The notes under the pieces are model-generated. The model made no database searches, had not been told where the DNA came from, and worked only from the letters and a program-made list of their open reading frames with translations. A stretch of 64,000 nt of DNA from Notospermus geniculatus (taxonomy: Eukaryota > Nemertea > Pilidiophora > Heteronemertea > Lineidae): the NCBI GenBank assembly GCA_002633025.1, contig NMRB01000099.1, positions 442,514 through 506,513 on the forward strand, written 5' to 3'. Both the position numbers and the translations under genes were made by a program. Below are positions 47,501-58,964 of this stretch, piece after piece. Numbering within the stretch: position 1 is the first letter of the stretch; each line of letters starts with the position of its first letter.

Positions 47501-50500
47501 GAGATGAACAAAATGTCTGCTTGGAGTGTTGAAGAGTTTCTGGGCACAAGCACGGAGAGTGGGACGAAAGTGGGAGTATTTGAGACAAGTTTTTATTGTG
47601 TTTGTAGGTCAGGCCAGTAATTCCACCGAAGAATATAGTGAAGCACTCGCTGAAAATATCATCCAAGAGCTCTTACATCATTGGAGGCTGAGAAAAAGTA
47701 CCGGTAATGAAAAGGTAAAATTTGTACTTCCCTTTACATTGGCCCCCACGTTCCCTTTTTAGAAAATGAACACAGGAAATACCCGTTTGAGATTGAACTC
47801 TGGTATCCTCCACAGAGAGGTATCCTGGCAGAGGTGTCTCCTAAGGGGGAGGGGTTCAAACATCGCTAAGATGAATACGGTAAGAAAATGCCCCCAAAAC
47901 GTGGCCTTAATCTTGATGTGAAAATCATTCTTTTGACATGTTCTGTTTCATTTCAGTCCATCGCTGATTTTGAATTTGAAATCGAATCATCGAATATTTA
48001 TCACGAACTGCTGAGTGGAGCTTCAGAGGAAGTGACACGTATGGTGAGCTGGAAACTCAAGGAGTTCTGGCGAGGGTTGTCGTTGGATAAACCCAGCCGT
48101 GAGACTGTTGGGACAGAGGTTACACTGGATATTTGGGATTTCTCAGGAAATTCAATATATTATACGACTCACCAGGTAAGATATCATTGTATTTCACTGA
48201 ACTTTGATGTCTACGATTATTGCTGCCTTTCCTTAAAGTGGATTGTTCACGTCTGTCCAAAGTGAACCAAAAATAATAAAACAACCCATTTTATTCGTAA
48301 CAACTGGTAAATGCATTGCGGCGGCCGCTCTGGAAACTGTTCTGTGGAATCTTTGACTCAGCGCGAATAGTCCGCTTTAACGAGGCTTTTTATCAGAGCG
48401 GTGCAGTGGAACCATCAATGCCTATCACATCTGAGGTTAGGGTTCAAACCCAGTCAACTATTCTTTTAGTGATGGAGAGGACTTCTCTTCGACGGAGAAC
48501 TTTGGGTTGGGGCCGATATCATTGAAGAATTGAGTGTACCAGCTTTAGATTTCAGGACAAATGCAGAGGGGGACCTCGATGTGGACCGAGATGATCGGTT
48601 GATGCATGACCTTTCAATGGGCCTATCATTGCATGTCCACTATCCAAAACCAATACTTGAAAACCTTTTCTTGTCATTGCATCGTTCTTGAATAATTCAC
48701 TTGTATTCGATTTTCCAATGAGTTAACATTAAGTACGATCAGCCTATCTGAAATTTTATTGGAAATCTTGCATATGATCAGGTTTTCCAATTATCCAATA
48801 GAAAAGCGTTTTTTTTGTGCTAATGCCGAAAAAGATCAATGGTAAGATGGCACAAGTGGAGTGTGAGCTACTTCGACCATGATGTGATCTACGCATGGCA
48901 CACTTTCCTGGTGACATTGGCACGGTTGACTACCAGTGAAAAGTGATGTCAAAATGAGCCACTGCACAAGCTCTGTGCCAGTGTAGGGCACGTTACCGGT
49001 AGATACCAGTACTCTTTTTCAATCGCAGCTTCTATTATGCCAGGACGCAATACATGTACCTCCCACTTTGTTTCTCATATCTCTCAATATTTATAGCACA
49101 CAGAAGCTATAACTTGATGTTCGACCATTGGCTTTTAATTCAGTATTGGTCCGTCTCGTGGTTGCTTTGTAGCAGCTACAGTTGATTAATGTGTGATATC
49201 TTATCACTGTTAGTGGAGACAGGTAAACATTGGTATCAATACCAGCGGTGCTCAGGTGTTATGCCTTCACGCACATTTAAACAAAGCGTTTTTTTACAAT
49301 GCTCTCTGTATTTTCATAGTTCTGACACGTTATTAAAACCTGTCATGATTTTCTGATAAAAAAGCAGCAGGCATCAACTACAGTGAATTTTGTCAACATG
49401 CCTGACATGTTGGGGACAGTCTCCTGAATATCAGTATGCATGTACCGGGTACTGACTGAATTGACTATTTAAATCTGTTTGGCTTGGAAACTTGCTTTCA
49501 TTTGAGGTGTAGTTTATTTGTATCTTCACCGGATTTTATAAGGCCTACGTCACTTTGCCCTTCAACTACGCTCCCTACAAGGGTAGGAGTGGTTGGAATG
49601 CTTGTTGGGCCAGCTGCCAGTATAACTGCACAAACACCTGCCCTGTGAGATGGAAGCCGACACCCTCCCTCCCTGGTACACTCCCTTTAACAGACATGAC
49701 AGACGTTACAGAGTTGAGAGTACATTGCTCTTGGTCTGGCTATAGTATAGCATTGACGGCACCACTGAAGGATTGACATGGCAGTCTTGAATTGTGCCGT
49801 ATTGATTTCAGTTGCCTTGGGAACTTAAAATGAATTCAGATCAATTTATCACCTCCTGTCATAAGGGGATTGGAAAATTAAAGGTTCATATGTTCTAGTT
49901 TTAATTGACAGCAATAAAATGGGTCTTTATATGCCTCAATCTTGCAGGTTTTTTTGACATCTCGGGCCGTCTACATCATAGTCTTCAACTTGTGCCATGA
50001 TCTAGACGAACTTTCTAAAAACAGCACAGCACTGGAAGGACAGGCAAGTATCAAAAGAAAGAGTATTTAATCCTGGTGAACTATACTGTTGTGTCAAAGT
50101 ATTCAACAACTGAAGTCTCAAAGTTTGGAATGCAGGGGAAAGGGGAACCTGGTTATCAAGGACACTGGGATTGGAAAATACCATCCTCAGTTGAGAGGTG
50201 TCGTTCTTACGGTTCTGAAAATGAATAGAAATGACGCAATGGAACTGAACTTGATGTCCTTGATTTGAGAAGTCTCCTCCTGGCAGAGATGACCGCTAGG
50301 GTAGGAGAGGTTTGTTGTTAACTCTCTGTCTATCTTCCAGGGTGAAGTTTACACTGGGGAATTAACCAACTTGGAGATGCTACATTTCTGGATTCAACTG
50401 ATCTATGTACACACCTCCCACAACACCAAGGACAGCATTGACAACACTGGTCTCTCCCCGCCTATTTTCATTGTGGGGACCCACAGGCATGGACTACACC

Positions 50501-53500
50501 ATGATGAAGCCATGCAGCTGAAAATGGTAAGTCGACAGTCCCGAGTTCAGTGGTGCCTTTGCGTTCAGCCCTCCTTTGGGACTGACGAAGACTATCTTCT
50601 TGAATACCGATAACCATCAAGACTTGATGCTCTCTCAAATCTGAATCTTTGATATTTTTTAGGCTGAAATGAAATTCAAGGCCATCACTGATAGTCTATG
50701 GGGTAAACCCTACCAGAAACACATTGTGCCTAAGTTCTATGCTGTGGAGAATTCCATTGACCAGGGAGAGGACATCCAGGTCTGTCGGTCTGACTTTTGC
50801 GTCTCATTCTACTCAAAGTACAAGATTTTATACCGAGTTATCACTTGTAGACGTTGAAGAACGTTGTTCAACTTCAGGGTCACTCGAAACTGACAAAGTT
50901 GAAATGTTTCAGGTGGCAAACCTCCGCCAGCACGTCCAGAAAGTTGCTCACCAGGAGTCGTACATGGGCGAGCAGATCCCGGTGAGATGGCTCAACTTTG
51001 AGAGTGCCATTAGAGATCTGGTGCATGATGGGACATCATTTGCATCTATTGACCAGGTAAGGGAGTAGTATGGCCGTGGACGGAGCACGATGAACGTGGC
51101 TGCCTGTCATATCTGAAACTGTGGATTTCAAGTTTGAGCAAGGGCGACTTATTTCCTCATGGCTGTTTCATCTTAAGCTATTTCATACAATTTCAGATGA
51201 GCGTGGTGGCGAAACACGAAGGCATCACTTCAGACGAAGAGCTTCGAACAATGTTAGAATTCTACCATGACCTCGGTGTGATCATCTACTTCGGTCGTAA
51301 AGGACAACTGGACAACACGCTGTGTAACACTGTGATATTGAACCCTCAGTGGTTGGTCGATCGATTTAGAGAGGTTATTACCTTCCAGGGTGCTGATCGG
51401 ACGGTAAGCTGAAATGTTTTCGTTCAAATCACTGTTTGGTTTATTGTGCACTAAGTCTGGACTTTGAAATTTCTGCGGTATCCGTCTTCACCTTCCAATT
51501 CTTTTTCAGAAGTGTCCCACGTCCGACTTCTGGCTTCGTCTCGACGCATCTGGCATCATGGATGAGCAGGTGATCAACCGAATCTGCCAAGACATCCCTG
51601 ACCAGAAACCTGCACTGCTGGGTCTCATGGAGAAGTTTGATCTTCTCTGTGACCGTCTTCCACCAAGGAATGTAAGTGACTTTGTTGTCCCTGTGGCCTG
51701 GATTATGGGTCAGTTCGCTAGCAGCCATCTTGGATTGCTACCAGGAAGATCCCAGGAGATGACGGGACAAAGTTTCTACTTGATAACAAGATGTGCTATC
51801 TGATAGACCACACTTTCGATTCCTCTCCTTTCATTTTTGCCGTGGTCACTTTGAGGTGTTTTCTTTCCGTTACAGATGAGTCAACAGGAAGCTGAGAACC
51901 TTATCAAGAGTTACTATGTGCCTTCACGTTTAAAACCCTGTCCATCCGATATTCATCTCTATGTCCCATCCAAACAAGATGTTACATTCTACCTAGAGTT
52001 CTGTGGGTTCCTGCCTGGTGAGTATCATTCAGTACAGTGTGTGTCTCCTTTCTTTCCTCTATAGAAAGTGCAGTGGTGGAGTGTCAAGGCTGGCATCTGT
52101 GGTGTTGGTGGTTCAGTTCTTCGTAATCACAAGCATTGATGATGATATTCCATCTTTGTTTTCTTCCAGATGGTTTGTTTCAACGAATCTTAACCCGTGC
52201 CATACGGTGGTCTCAGGAGAATGACGGCCGAGATCCCAGGTTATATTACCGGAAAGCACGGCTTTTCTTGGACCAGGAACATGATTTTCTCATTGAAATG
52301 GAACATATGAGGTTGGCGAGAATCAAGGTGAGAAGCTGATGATATCGTCTGCTCAGAATTTCGTGAAGACTTTCTAACCATTGAAATTTTTGATCAAAAT
52401 ATCACCCAATGATCAAATAAAGAGATTTTGTTCGAAATATTTTCACTGATTTCTTGCCAGTTGTAGATGCAGGCAGTTTTCAAATGTTCGTCAAACTCCT
52501 GATCCTTGGCAGTGGGCAGTGGCAGTGACAATGCCAAATGATCAACATGGATGTAACGAGTTAAGTGTTCTTTACTTTCCTGACCCAGGTGACAGTGGTC
52601 CGTGTGGCAGATCTGTCAGACAGCGACGACACATCCGTTGAGACGATGTTAGACCGTCAACTTCCACCTCCCGAACCCACCGCCTGTGCTAGAGTGCGTA
52701 ACTTCTTGGATAGCTCCCTGTCAGATCTGCGCGAGATGTGGATGAGACGAATCTCTTACAAAGTTGCGGTGACGTGTAACTGTGATAGGGCCTGCCACCG
52801 TCATCATCATCCCGGCTGTCAGGATCCCCTGTGTCTTCACTTTCTCAATCTAGATGAGTGTCTTACAAACAAAGTAAGTCTTTTATCAAACTTCTCTGTG
52901 ACATTCGTGAAAACTTCATCATTGAGTCCTTAGTCACATACTGATGATCCCAAGGGCAATGCAGAGGATAACCTGGATATGTTTGACGTACTATAGGTGC
53001 TGGTTAGGCATTGAGGCTGTGTGAATTTCAGCAGCTGTAGCTTGGACGCCAAGGCCTCTCTGGCATGCAGTCAATGAATCCACTCCAATTCTAGTGCGCT
53101 GGCAACCTTTGCCCGACTCTTTGCAGATCGTCTGCTGTGAACATCGTCGTATACGTACATCCCCCTTTAGAAAATGGTTTCCAGTGCCAGTGCCTATTGG
53201 TAGGTATCTTTTCATCCCTCGTCAACTCCCAGCGTGGCTTGAGCAGACATGTTCTGCTGAAGTTGTCTAGATCATCTGCCCTCGCATCACATCAAAACTG
53301 AAAGTTACTAAAGGCCTCTGCAGATGTTGTCCGGATTGTGGCGTGATTTTTGGCTCCATCCTTTGTATGGAGGGAGCCTGTCTGAAAAATAAGGATTTGC
53401 TGTCGAATGCAGCATGCTGGAGGCCTTTAATTATGATCTCCTATGGGTAAAATACTGTCCTACTTTGACTTCTCCAGCACCGAAAGGTCCTGTGATCCCA

Positions 53501-55242
53501 AACTCCGTCCTCAACGAGAATGAAGAAAACATGATCTCCAATATCGAGGCACAAAAAGGGGCCCAGTTGCCAGGCTGGGTGAAGAGTGCCGCTAAACTGC
53601 TGAATGGTGGATCAGAGGGTCAGGATTGGACAGCTCTTGCGAAGAAATTAGGTACTGTGTATTGAAGATTTTGTCTGCGTTTCGGCAATTTGAAATAGAC
53701 ATATGCCACTGGGTACCTTGGTAGAGAGGTGTCCCCCTGGCAGAGGTGTCCTTCTGGCAGAGGTGTCTGCTGTGGGAGGTCCTATTGTGTGACAGTGATA
53801 TTTCACTGTGGTGTAAGCCTGACGACTTCTGAGCATCATGCTGGTGGCCCTCAGTTTCAGGTGGATCATCTTCCTATCATCCTTGTTTCCAGGTTATAAG
53901 AAGAACAAAATCGACAGATTCAATGATGATCTGAACCCAGGTTTGGCACTCATCGCCGACTGGATCATCAGTAGTGGAAACACGGCCCTGTCTGTCGATA
54001 TGATGATCTCGTACCTCGAAGAGCTGCACAGGGAGGACATCGTCGACATCATTCAGAAGGGAAGGGGTAAGGACCAGATTGTGTGGTCTCAAAAACCGCC
54101 AGGGATTTGGGAATTGATGAACAGCATAAATGTTGATGCAATCCCTCATCTTCGGTTCTCGCTTCGTTTCAGAGGCTGAAGTAGACCCGCCTCAGGTTTT
54201 CATCAGCTACCAGTGGGACTCCCAGGATGAAGTGTGTCCGTTGAGAGACCGCCTGGAGAAGGCCGGGTTCACGTGTTGGATGGACATCGGTCAGATGGGT
54301 GGTGGAGATCAGCTGCATGCAAAGATTGATGAAGGCATTCGGAACTGCAAGGTGAGACAGGCTCTTATGAACACGATATCCAACAATTCTGATAAGTGAC
54401 CTGCATTATCACCGTTGAATTGTAAATTCATATATTCTCTGTATCCAGCTAAGTAGACTCGACTGTCACCCTTTATCTGATGTCATCCCCCCCTCATTGA
54501 GGCCATCTAAAGGATAAAAAATCTCTCTTTACAGGTGGTAATCTCATGTATGTCTCCCAAGTACGTCGTTTCTCATTACTGTAACCGGGAGTTAAGCCTG
54601 GCTGACATCACGCGGAAGCCAGTCATCCCCGTCATGTACGACAAGGTGCCCTGGCCACCACCAGGGGGCATGGCACTCATGTTTTCACAGCTGGTTTATA
54701 TAGATATGAAAGGTAGGTACCCAATGTGATGCCGCATCTGACGACCCGGCAACCACCTTGCAATCAGACTTTTCTCGCCAATACCCAGATAGGTATTCTG
54801 GAAACCATCACACCTCAGATTGTCAAAGACAAGCTTATTGATGTGCGGTTGTTTAGATAGTCATTACATACACTCAAATATCTTGTTTCCAGGAGTCGGT
54901 GGCCATGGCGGCTCTGGTATCCATGCGGACATGCAAGAAAAGTACAATGAGATCATTCAACAAGTGTCCAAGTTCGCCACGCCCGATCCGTCCAGAACAC
55001 ATCGGGGTGGCTCACTCAACGGATCAAAAAATAGCAACCATTCCCAAAGCTCTCTACAAAGTGATTCTCAAATGAGCAATGCCGGGTCACACGACCATCA
55101 GGTTATAAATGACTTGTTTGCCGACCGTGTAACGCCGCCTCCGAGGCGGCGAGCGTCGCGGCAGAGTGAACATTCTTTAACGAGACCGAATCAAGTTGAA
55201 CAGGTCCACGTTACCAAGTGTGCTGTCTGTGCCATACTGTGA
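38575..55242 (+). CDS. Neuralized-repeat / Roc-COR GTPase / Death / TIR protein with C-terminal CaaX box
   Basis: 21 exons: 38575-38644, 44204-44686, 45447-45609, 46014-46171, 47608-47714, 47957-48175, 49948-50043, 50341-50526, 50663-50779, 50913-51056, 51197-51403, 51510-51671, 51876-52017, 52170-52327, 52589-52873, 53127-53199, 53478-53651, 53893-54066, 54173-54351, 54535-54712, 54893-55242. All phases match; about 1274 residues. Domains: NHR about 33-184 (MRFHSKHGSAVVL, CNGIVFVEQPIRIG); Roc with P-loop GQECVGKTS (222-230), switch WDFSGNSIYYTTHQ (387-400) and G4-like VGTHRHG; COR with LGVIIYF and VILNPQWLVDRF; a Cys/His cluster (CNCDRACHRHHHPGC); Death about 945-1039 (GQDWTALAKKLG, NPGLALIADWI); TIR about 1043-1160 (VFISYQWDS, CWMDIGQMGGGD, HYCNREL); tail ending CAVCAIL. 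Roco proteins are GTP-regulated scaffolds or kinases; no kinase is seen here. Exon 1 is the least certain, predicted from a good ATG, GTAGGT donor and exact phase fit; without it the start would be 44218. Confidence 0.88.
38928..39799. mobile_element. 872-bp non-autonomous transposon
   Basis: The ends CAGGCCCGTCGGAACA and TGTTCCGACGGGCCTG are perfect inverted repeats. Near both ends lie G-rich or C-rich tracts (GTGGGGGGGCTAA at each end). No transposase is encoded. It lies in the large first intron of the Roco gene, 280 bases after exon 1. Confidence 0.75.
42015..42350 (+). repeat. 30-bp minisatellite GTTGCATGTAGTTCTTTGGA..
   Basis: The unit GTTGCATGTAGTTCTTTGGA followed by GCATTATTTC repeats about ten times with GGA/AGA and C/T variation. 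It is intronic (first Roco intron) and creates chance open frames on both strands. The units are contiguous with no spacers, so it is not a CRISPR. Confidence 0.85.
42672..42773 (+). repeat. Repeated end of the minisatellite, stopped by a single N
   Basis: Bases 42679-42772 duplicate 42269-42362 apparently exactly, including the trailing GTAGTTCTTTGCCTCAAAAA, and then break at one N (42773). This looks like an unmerged contig overlap. Confidence 0.75.
43246..43539. mobile_element. hAT-like MITE, 294 bp
   Basis: The termini CAGGGTTTCCGCCAGA and CTCTGGCGGAAACCCTG are inverted repeats. Internal AGGGTACGG and CCGTACCCT segments are also inverted. GTGGT flanks both sides. It is non-coding and lies in the first Roco intron. 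Confidence 0.65.
43637..43697 (+). repeat. Dispersed repeat AGCCAGCTCGTG..GAGAAA, copy 3
   Basis: CCCATAGAGAGCCAGCTCGT then GCGAGAAAACTC and GTGAAACAGCAAC match the copies at 19951 and 28541. Confidence 0.5.
44750..44850 (+). repeat. 17-bp tandem array GTACCCTCCATTAAGTC
   Basis: About six exact copies of the 17-base unit follow the dispersed CTGAGAATCTCAGGTCATTT repeat. The array starts about 60 bases after the NHR exon donor, in the second Roco intron. It has no coding role. Confidence 0.85.
46900..47105 (+). repeat. Dispersed repeat rich in TGACGTCA-like words, copy 1
   Basis: The segment with ACTTCAACCATGACGTGATC, GTGGCACACTTTATCGTGGA and AAAGTGACGTCACAATGAGC recurs, diverged, at about 48850-48985. 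Both are inside Roco-gene introns. It is non-coding. Confidence 0.55.
48385..48500 (+). mobile_element. tRNA-derived SINE-like copy
   Basis: GAGCGGTGCAGTGGAACCAT, then ATGCCTATCACATCTGAGG and GTTAGGGTTCAAACCCAG (B-box-like) match the minus-strand copy at 60310-60435. It sits in a Roco intron. Confidence 0.5.
50044..50340 (+). other. GC-AG intron in the Roco gene
   Basis: The exon 49948-50043 ends GGACAG and the intron begins GCAAGT rather than GT; the rest of the donor consensus is strong. The next exon starts after CTATCTTCCAG in phase 0. GC-AG introns are a known minor class and may be weaker, regulated splice sites. Confidence 0.7.
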
Positions 55243-58200
55243 TGTTCAAACGAGCAAACCTGTGATGGCAAAGGATTTGACAGGCGATAGTATTTTTTGA
55301 GGTTTGACCACAGGCACATTTCTGTTTTACACGTCAGCTTGCAAAAGTATCACACTGGTGTAGAAACTAGTGTTAACGGTGTATGTCAAGTGTCCTTGCC
55401 TCTTCTGTAGAACTTTGCCAGAACTTAGGCTCAGTAAGTACAAGGTACTGTTCTAAACTCAAGGGCATGAAATAATAACAGATTTCTAAGGTGAAAGACA
55501 TAGCTTCCTACCGGACTAGAACTAAAGTCAGTTCTAAACTCAAGAGGTACAAAAATAACAGGAAGCACTGGCCCAGGTCAGAGTAGAGATCTAAATGTAC
55601 ATAGACTGTGATATTGCTGAAATGGCATTGAATCTCGAGAGCTCCGTCCAACCCACTTCTACAGGTTGTATCAGAATACATACAGTGTTCATGCCATCTA
55701 TGTGAAATCTGGGTTGGGAGAGTGATCCCAACGAAGTTTCAACTTCCAAAGCCTCGCTCACTGGGATGTGAACGTTATTAATGCTAGAAAGTCTGCTTAG
55801 TTGCATTTATTATGCTGCATCCTGTATGGAACATTTTAATCTGCATGCATTGCGCTCGTCTGAAGTACACTTGGTGTGCGAACATGAATATCATGCACTG
55901 AATCAATCTCAAGTACACAAAACCTGGCCTAATCTCACAAGGTGGATATTTGTGGAACTTGTCTCCAAAGAACAGTTGAATGTCTGACTTGCTTCCCATT
56001 GTAAATAGCAATCAAACTGCTGAACAAGGGTGACTTACATGTATAAATGTTTCTGTTAGAGGAGAGTGTTGATTAACATCCAAGATGATAATTTAGAGGG
56101 TCACACAGGGGTGTATTAGGTTAAAATATGTGTTGGTTCTAAGTATTCAGCCCTCGAATTCGTGAAGGCATTATTGCCACTGGTCAGCAGTGGGAGCATG
56201 GTTGATTGAATCAATAGCTATTAGCCTACACTACAATGTACTTGGTAGTACAAGATGGAGCTATTCCTTCAATCGACCATGACCCACTGCCTTTTACCAT
56301 TGGCGGGACAGCCGGTTTTAGAATCAACTCCAATTTGTATACATGTACCGGTACAAGTCCAGACTCGGTATAATCTGTTAGTTCACCCACCCTTTGTAAA
56401 ATTGGTCAGCTGTGTTATGTGTATGCTGCTTAGTGTCTATCACTGTGTTGTAATGACATTGCCCCCATGTGAATACTTTGTTGTGATTTGTGGCACTGGT
56501 CTTCTTTTGCTAGGACTAATTTGGATTCCACTCTTCACAAGCATTGTCTTACCCTGAGAAGAAGTGACCGATGCCGATTTGTAAATATTTACTGGTATGT
56601 TCTTGTACAGATCATGGTAGCAAGCTAAAAATGTGGAAGTTTGTTAAATGTTTTGATGAGAAATTAAGCAGTTAGTTTTCATGTTTGGTGTGATACATGT
56701 AATTTGTTTATGCACAATGAACAGGGACTTGGTAACACAAGATTTTTAATATCAAACATGGCTGCAACAGCAACATGTACTTGTCCAACAGAATTTGTGG
56801 GATATTTTGAATGAAGATTTGAATCTCAGATTACAGGAAACAAACCTACTGCTGTATATTTCACAGACATACATATATTATATATACTGTTCGTGTCAGA
56901 CAATTTACGTGATCAGTACCGGTACTTGAAAACCGTCCCCCGTTTTATAAAATAATACAATAACATTATAAAATCTTGATGATTATGTTGAGTATCATCA
57001 AGTAGATGGAATAGATAAGCTATTCCAATTATGTTGAGTTAACTGTGTTGTGGCTGCCGTGCGCGGTCAGATTTTTCATGCAGTAGGCCTACTTAAGAAA
57101 TTCTACGTGTAGTACAGGGCCTGACCCCGTACAGCAGGTATACAAGTAACTCATGTGATTCAGAGAAAATATTTAATATTTCACAAGAACAGGCATTTCG
57201 TATTGGGAAAATATGGTGCTCCACGGAAAAAAATTGACCAACTATTATAAGATAAATTAAAGAATTATTATAGGATGTTTTACCTTGAATAAATTAATTG
57301 ACTGTTTTATGGTCAGTGATGTGTTTTCTCTTTTAAAAGATAACTATTTTGTGTGTAATTTTGAATCAGGAGTTGGGGGGGGGGGGGGGTCATAGCACTC
57401 GAAAAGTGCTGATAAACAAGCATGTTTGATGTGGTCGGCAAGTTTTTCCCCACAGTTCATACATGCTCCTCTGTCACCTGTTTTACTGGAGGGGTTTTTG
57501 AGGACATCCATAAAATCCCCAAATAACTTCTGTTTCAATCCTGTACTCAAAATTTTTGTAACATCTGCACTTCTAATGTACAGTGACACTTTGTAGCACT
57601 GTAATAAAGTATCGTTTGATAGTAACACAACTCTTTGTCTTTTCTGATGCAGATAGTCACAAGTGTTTGAAATACAAGAAATCACTCAGGACTGAAGACT
57701 ATAGCCCTTTTTCAAAATCACGTGACGTCTTTGTGACGTCACACAAACAGCGTCATGGCATTTGGCGGTGCAAAGTCATGACGCAGTTTGTGTGACGTCA
57801 CTCGGGGCCCCTAAACGTAGCTCCGCACAAAGACGTCACGTGATTTTGAAAAAGGGCTATTCTCATCACTTAAAACAATTATGTGTGACTTCAACAGCAC
57901 ATCATGCTTGTGCAACAGTATCATTCATTACAAGTAAAAAATCACAACAGCAGTCGATTTGTCCATCAGCAATCTGTTCGCTCCTAAAACATGTAAAATG
58001 AGTAGATCAATACTAATGACGCAAGAGCCACATTTATGCACCAAGACAGTCAAAGCAGGAAGGAAGAACATTGCAGCTAAACAGAAATTGTAAACTAGAA
58101 TTGTAAATTCGCTGAATTGCGAATTTGATGACCTCCATACTGACAAAGACATGAACTTCTCCATCATAACATGCTGAAATTATCCAAGCCGACCCGTCAG

Positions 58201-58685
58201 AAATGGATGTGGACACATGCACGCCGCCATGCTGACCTGAATCACAGTGTTTAATTTTGATTTCGATCACTGATTGGCAAGACGGCTGACCTAGACGTCA
58301 CAGTGGACCCGGAAAAATTTATGCCGTGACGCGAGTTGTGGCCATCGTGAGTGACGCTGCGTTGCTCAGGGTGACGTCATGGATTGTTGACTGCACCAGG
58401 AGCATGGCGAGCCGGCAAATTTCACCAAAAACCACCCCCAACTCGGTTAATGTTGCAAATAAGTTAAATTCTAGCCTTTCATCGATGGAGATATATTAAT
58501 TGATTCTGTTGAGTAGTTTTTGTAAAACCACGCCCGTGAGTGATTGACGAGATCCATAGAAGAAACCCAGTGAAACCAATATGTCCTCCTCACCGAAAGA
58601 TGTGGAGGCCATAATAACTCAGTAAAAACAACAAAGGGAAAAAGAAAGGAAATAAACGAACAAAATACGCTGTGTAATAAACAGA
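55243..58685. other. Region between convergent Roco and EBP2 genes
   Basis: The first part is presumably the Roco 3' UTR; candidate AATAAA signals occur, for example near 57288. The MITE at 57701-57860 is listed separately. A minus-strand frame at 57344-57685 contains CMNCGEKLADHIKHACL but has no recognisable partner exon. A short plus-strand frame, 58404-58499 (MASRQISPKT...), has a good start context in a CpG-rich stretch with TGACGTCA sites, but no continuation was found. Confidence 0.45.
57701..57860. mobile_element. 160-bp palindromic MITE
   Basis: The left end ATAGCCCTTTTTCAAAATCA (continuing CGTGACGTCTTTGTG) is the reverse complement of the right end TGATTTTGAAAAAGGGCTAT. Inner GTGTGACGTCAC segments are also paired. 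It carries several CRE-like TGACGTCA words. Confidence 0.75.
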
Positions 58686-58686
58686 A

Positions 58687-58692
58687 ATTTAT
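58687..58692 (-). promoter_or_regulatory. Polyadenylation signal of EBP2 gene
   Basis: AATAAA on the minus strand lies about 270 bases beyond the EBP2 stop codon. Confidence 0.55.
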
Positions 58693-58964
58693 TTACAACT
58701 CTGGAGAAACTGTGGTCTGTAATATGTTCATTGACTACCACTGAATTTGTCAGAGGTTATCTTGTTGCTCGTGATGCCAAGGAAGAAGAAACTTGAGTCT
58801 TTCATCAGGTGTAGCTGACATGGTGCTGAAGAGTACGTGTAGTTTCAGAGCCAGCGCTAGGCCTTCGGAGACTTGACAGTGTTTCAAAGGGAGACCCGAA
58901 GTGAGCATGACAAAGAGGACTGCATTCCACACCAGGCCACTGTGATGTGGTGAAATATAATGCA

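Noticed and set aside
57344-57685. 113-residue minus-strand frame with CMNCGEKLADHIKHACL
   Set aside because: No splice-compatible partner exon or recognised family; it ends in a homopolymer tract. Could be a transposon fragment but not supported.
58034-58270. Minus-strand frame resembling a WD repeat (WIISACYDGEVHVF)
   Set aside because: A single short match of this kind is not enough, and no neighbouring repeats or exons were found.
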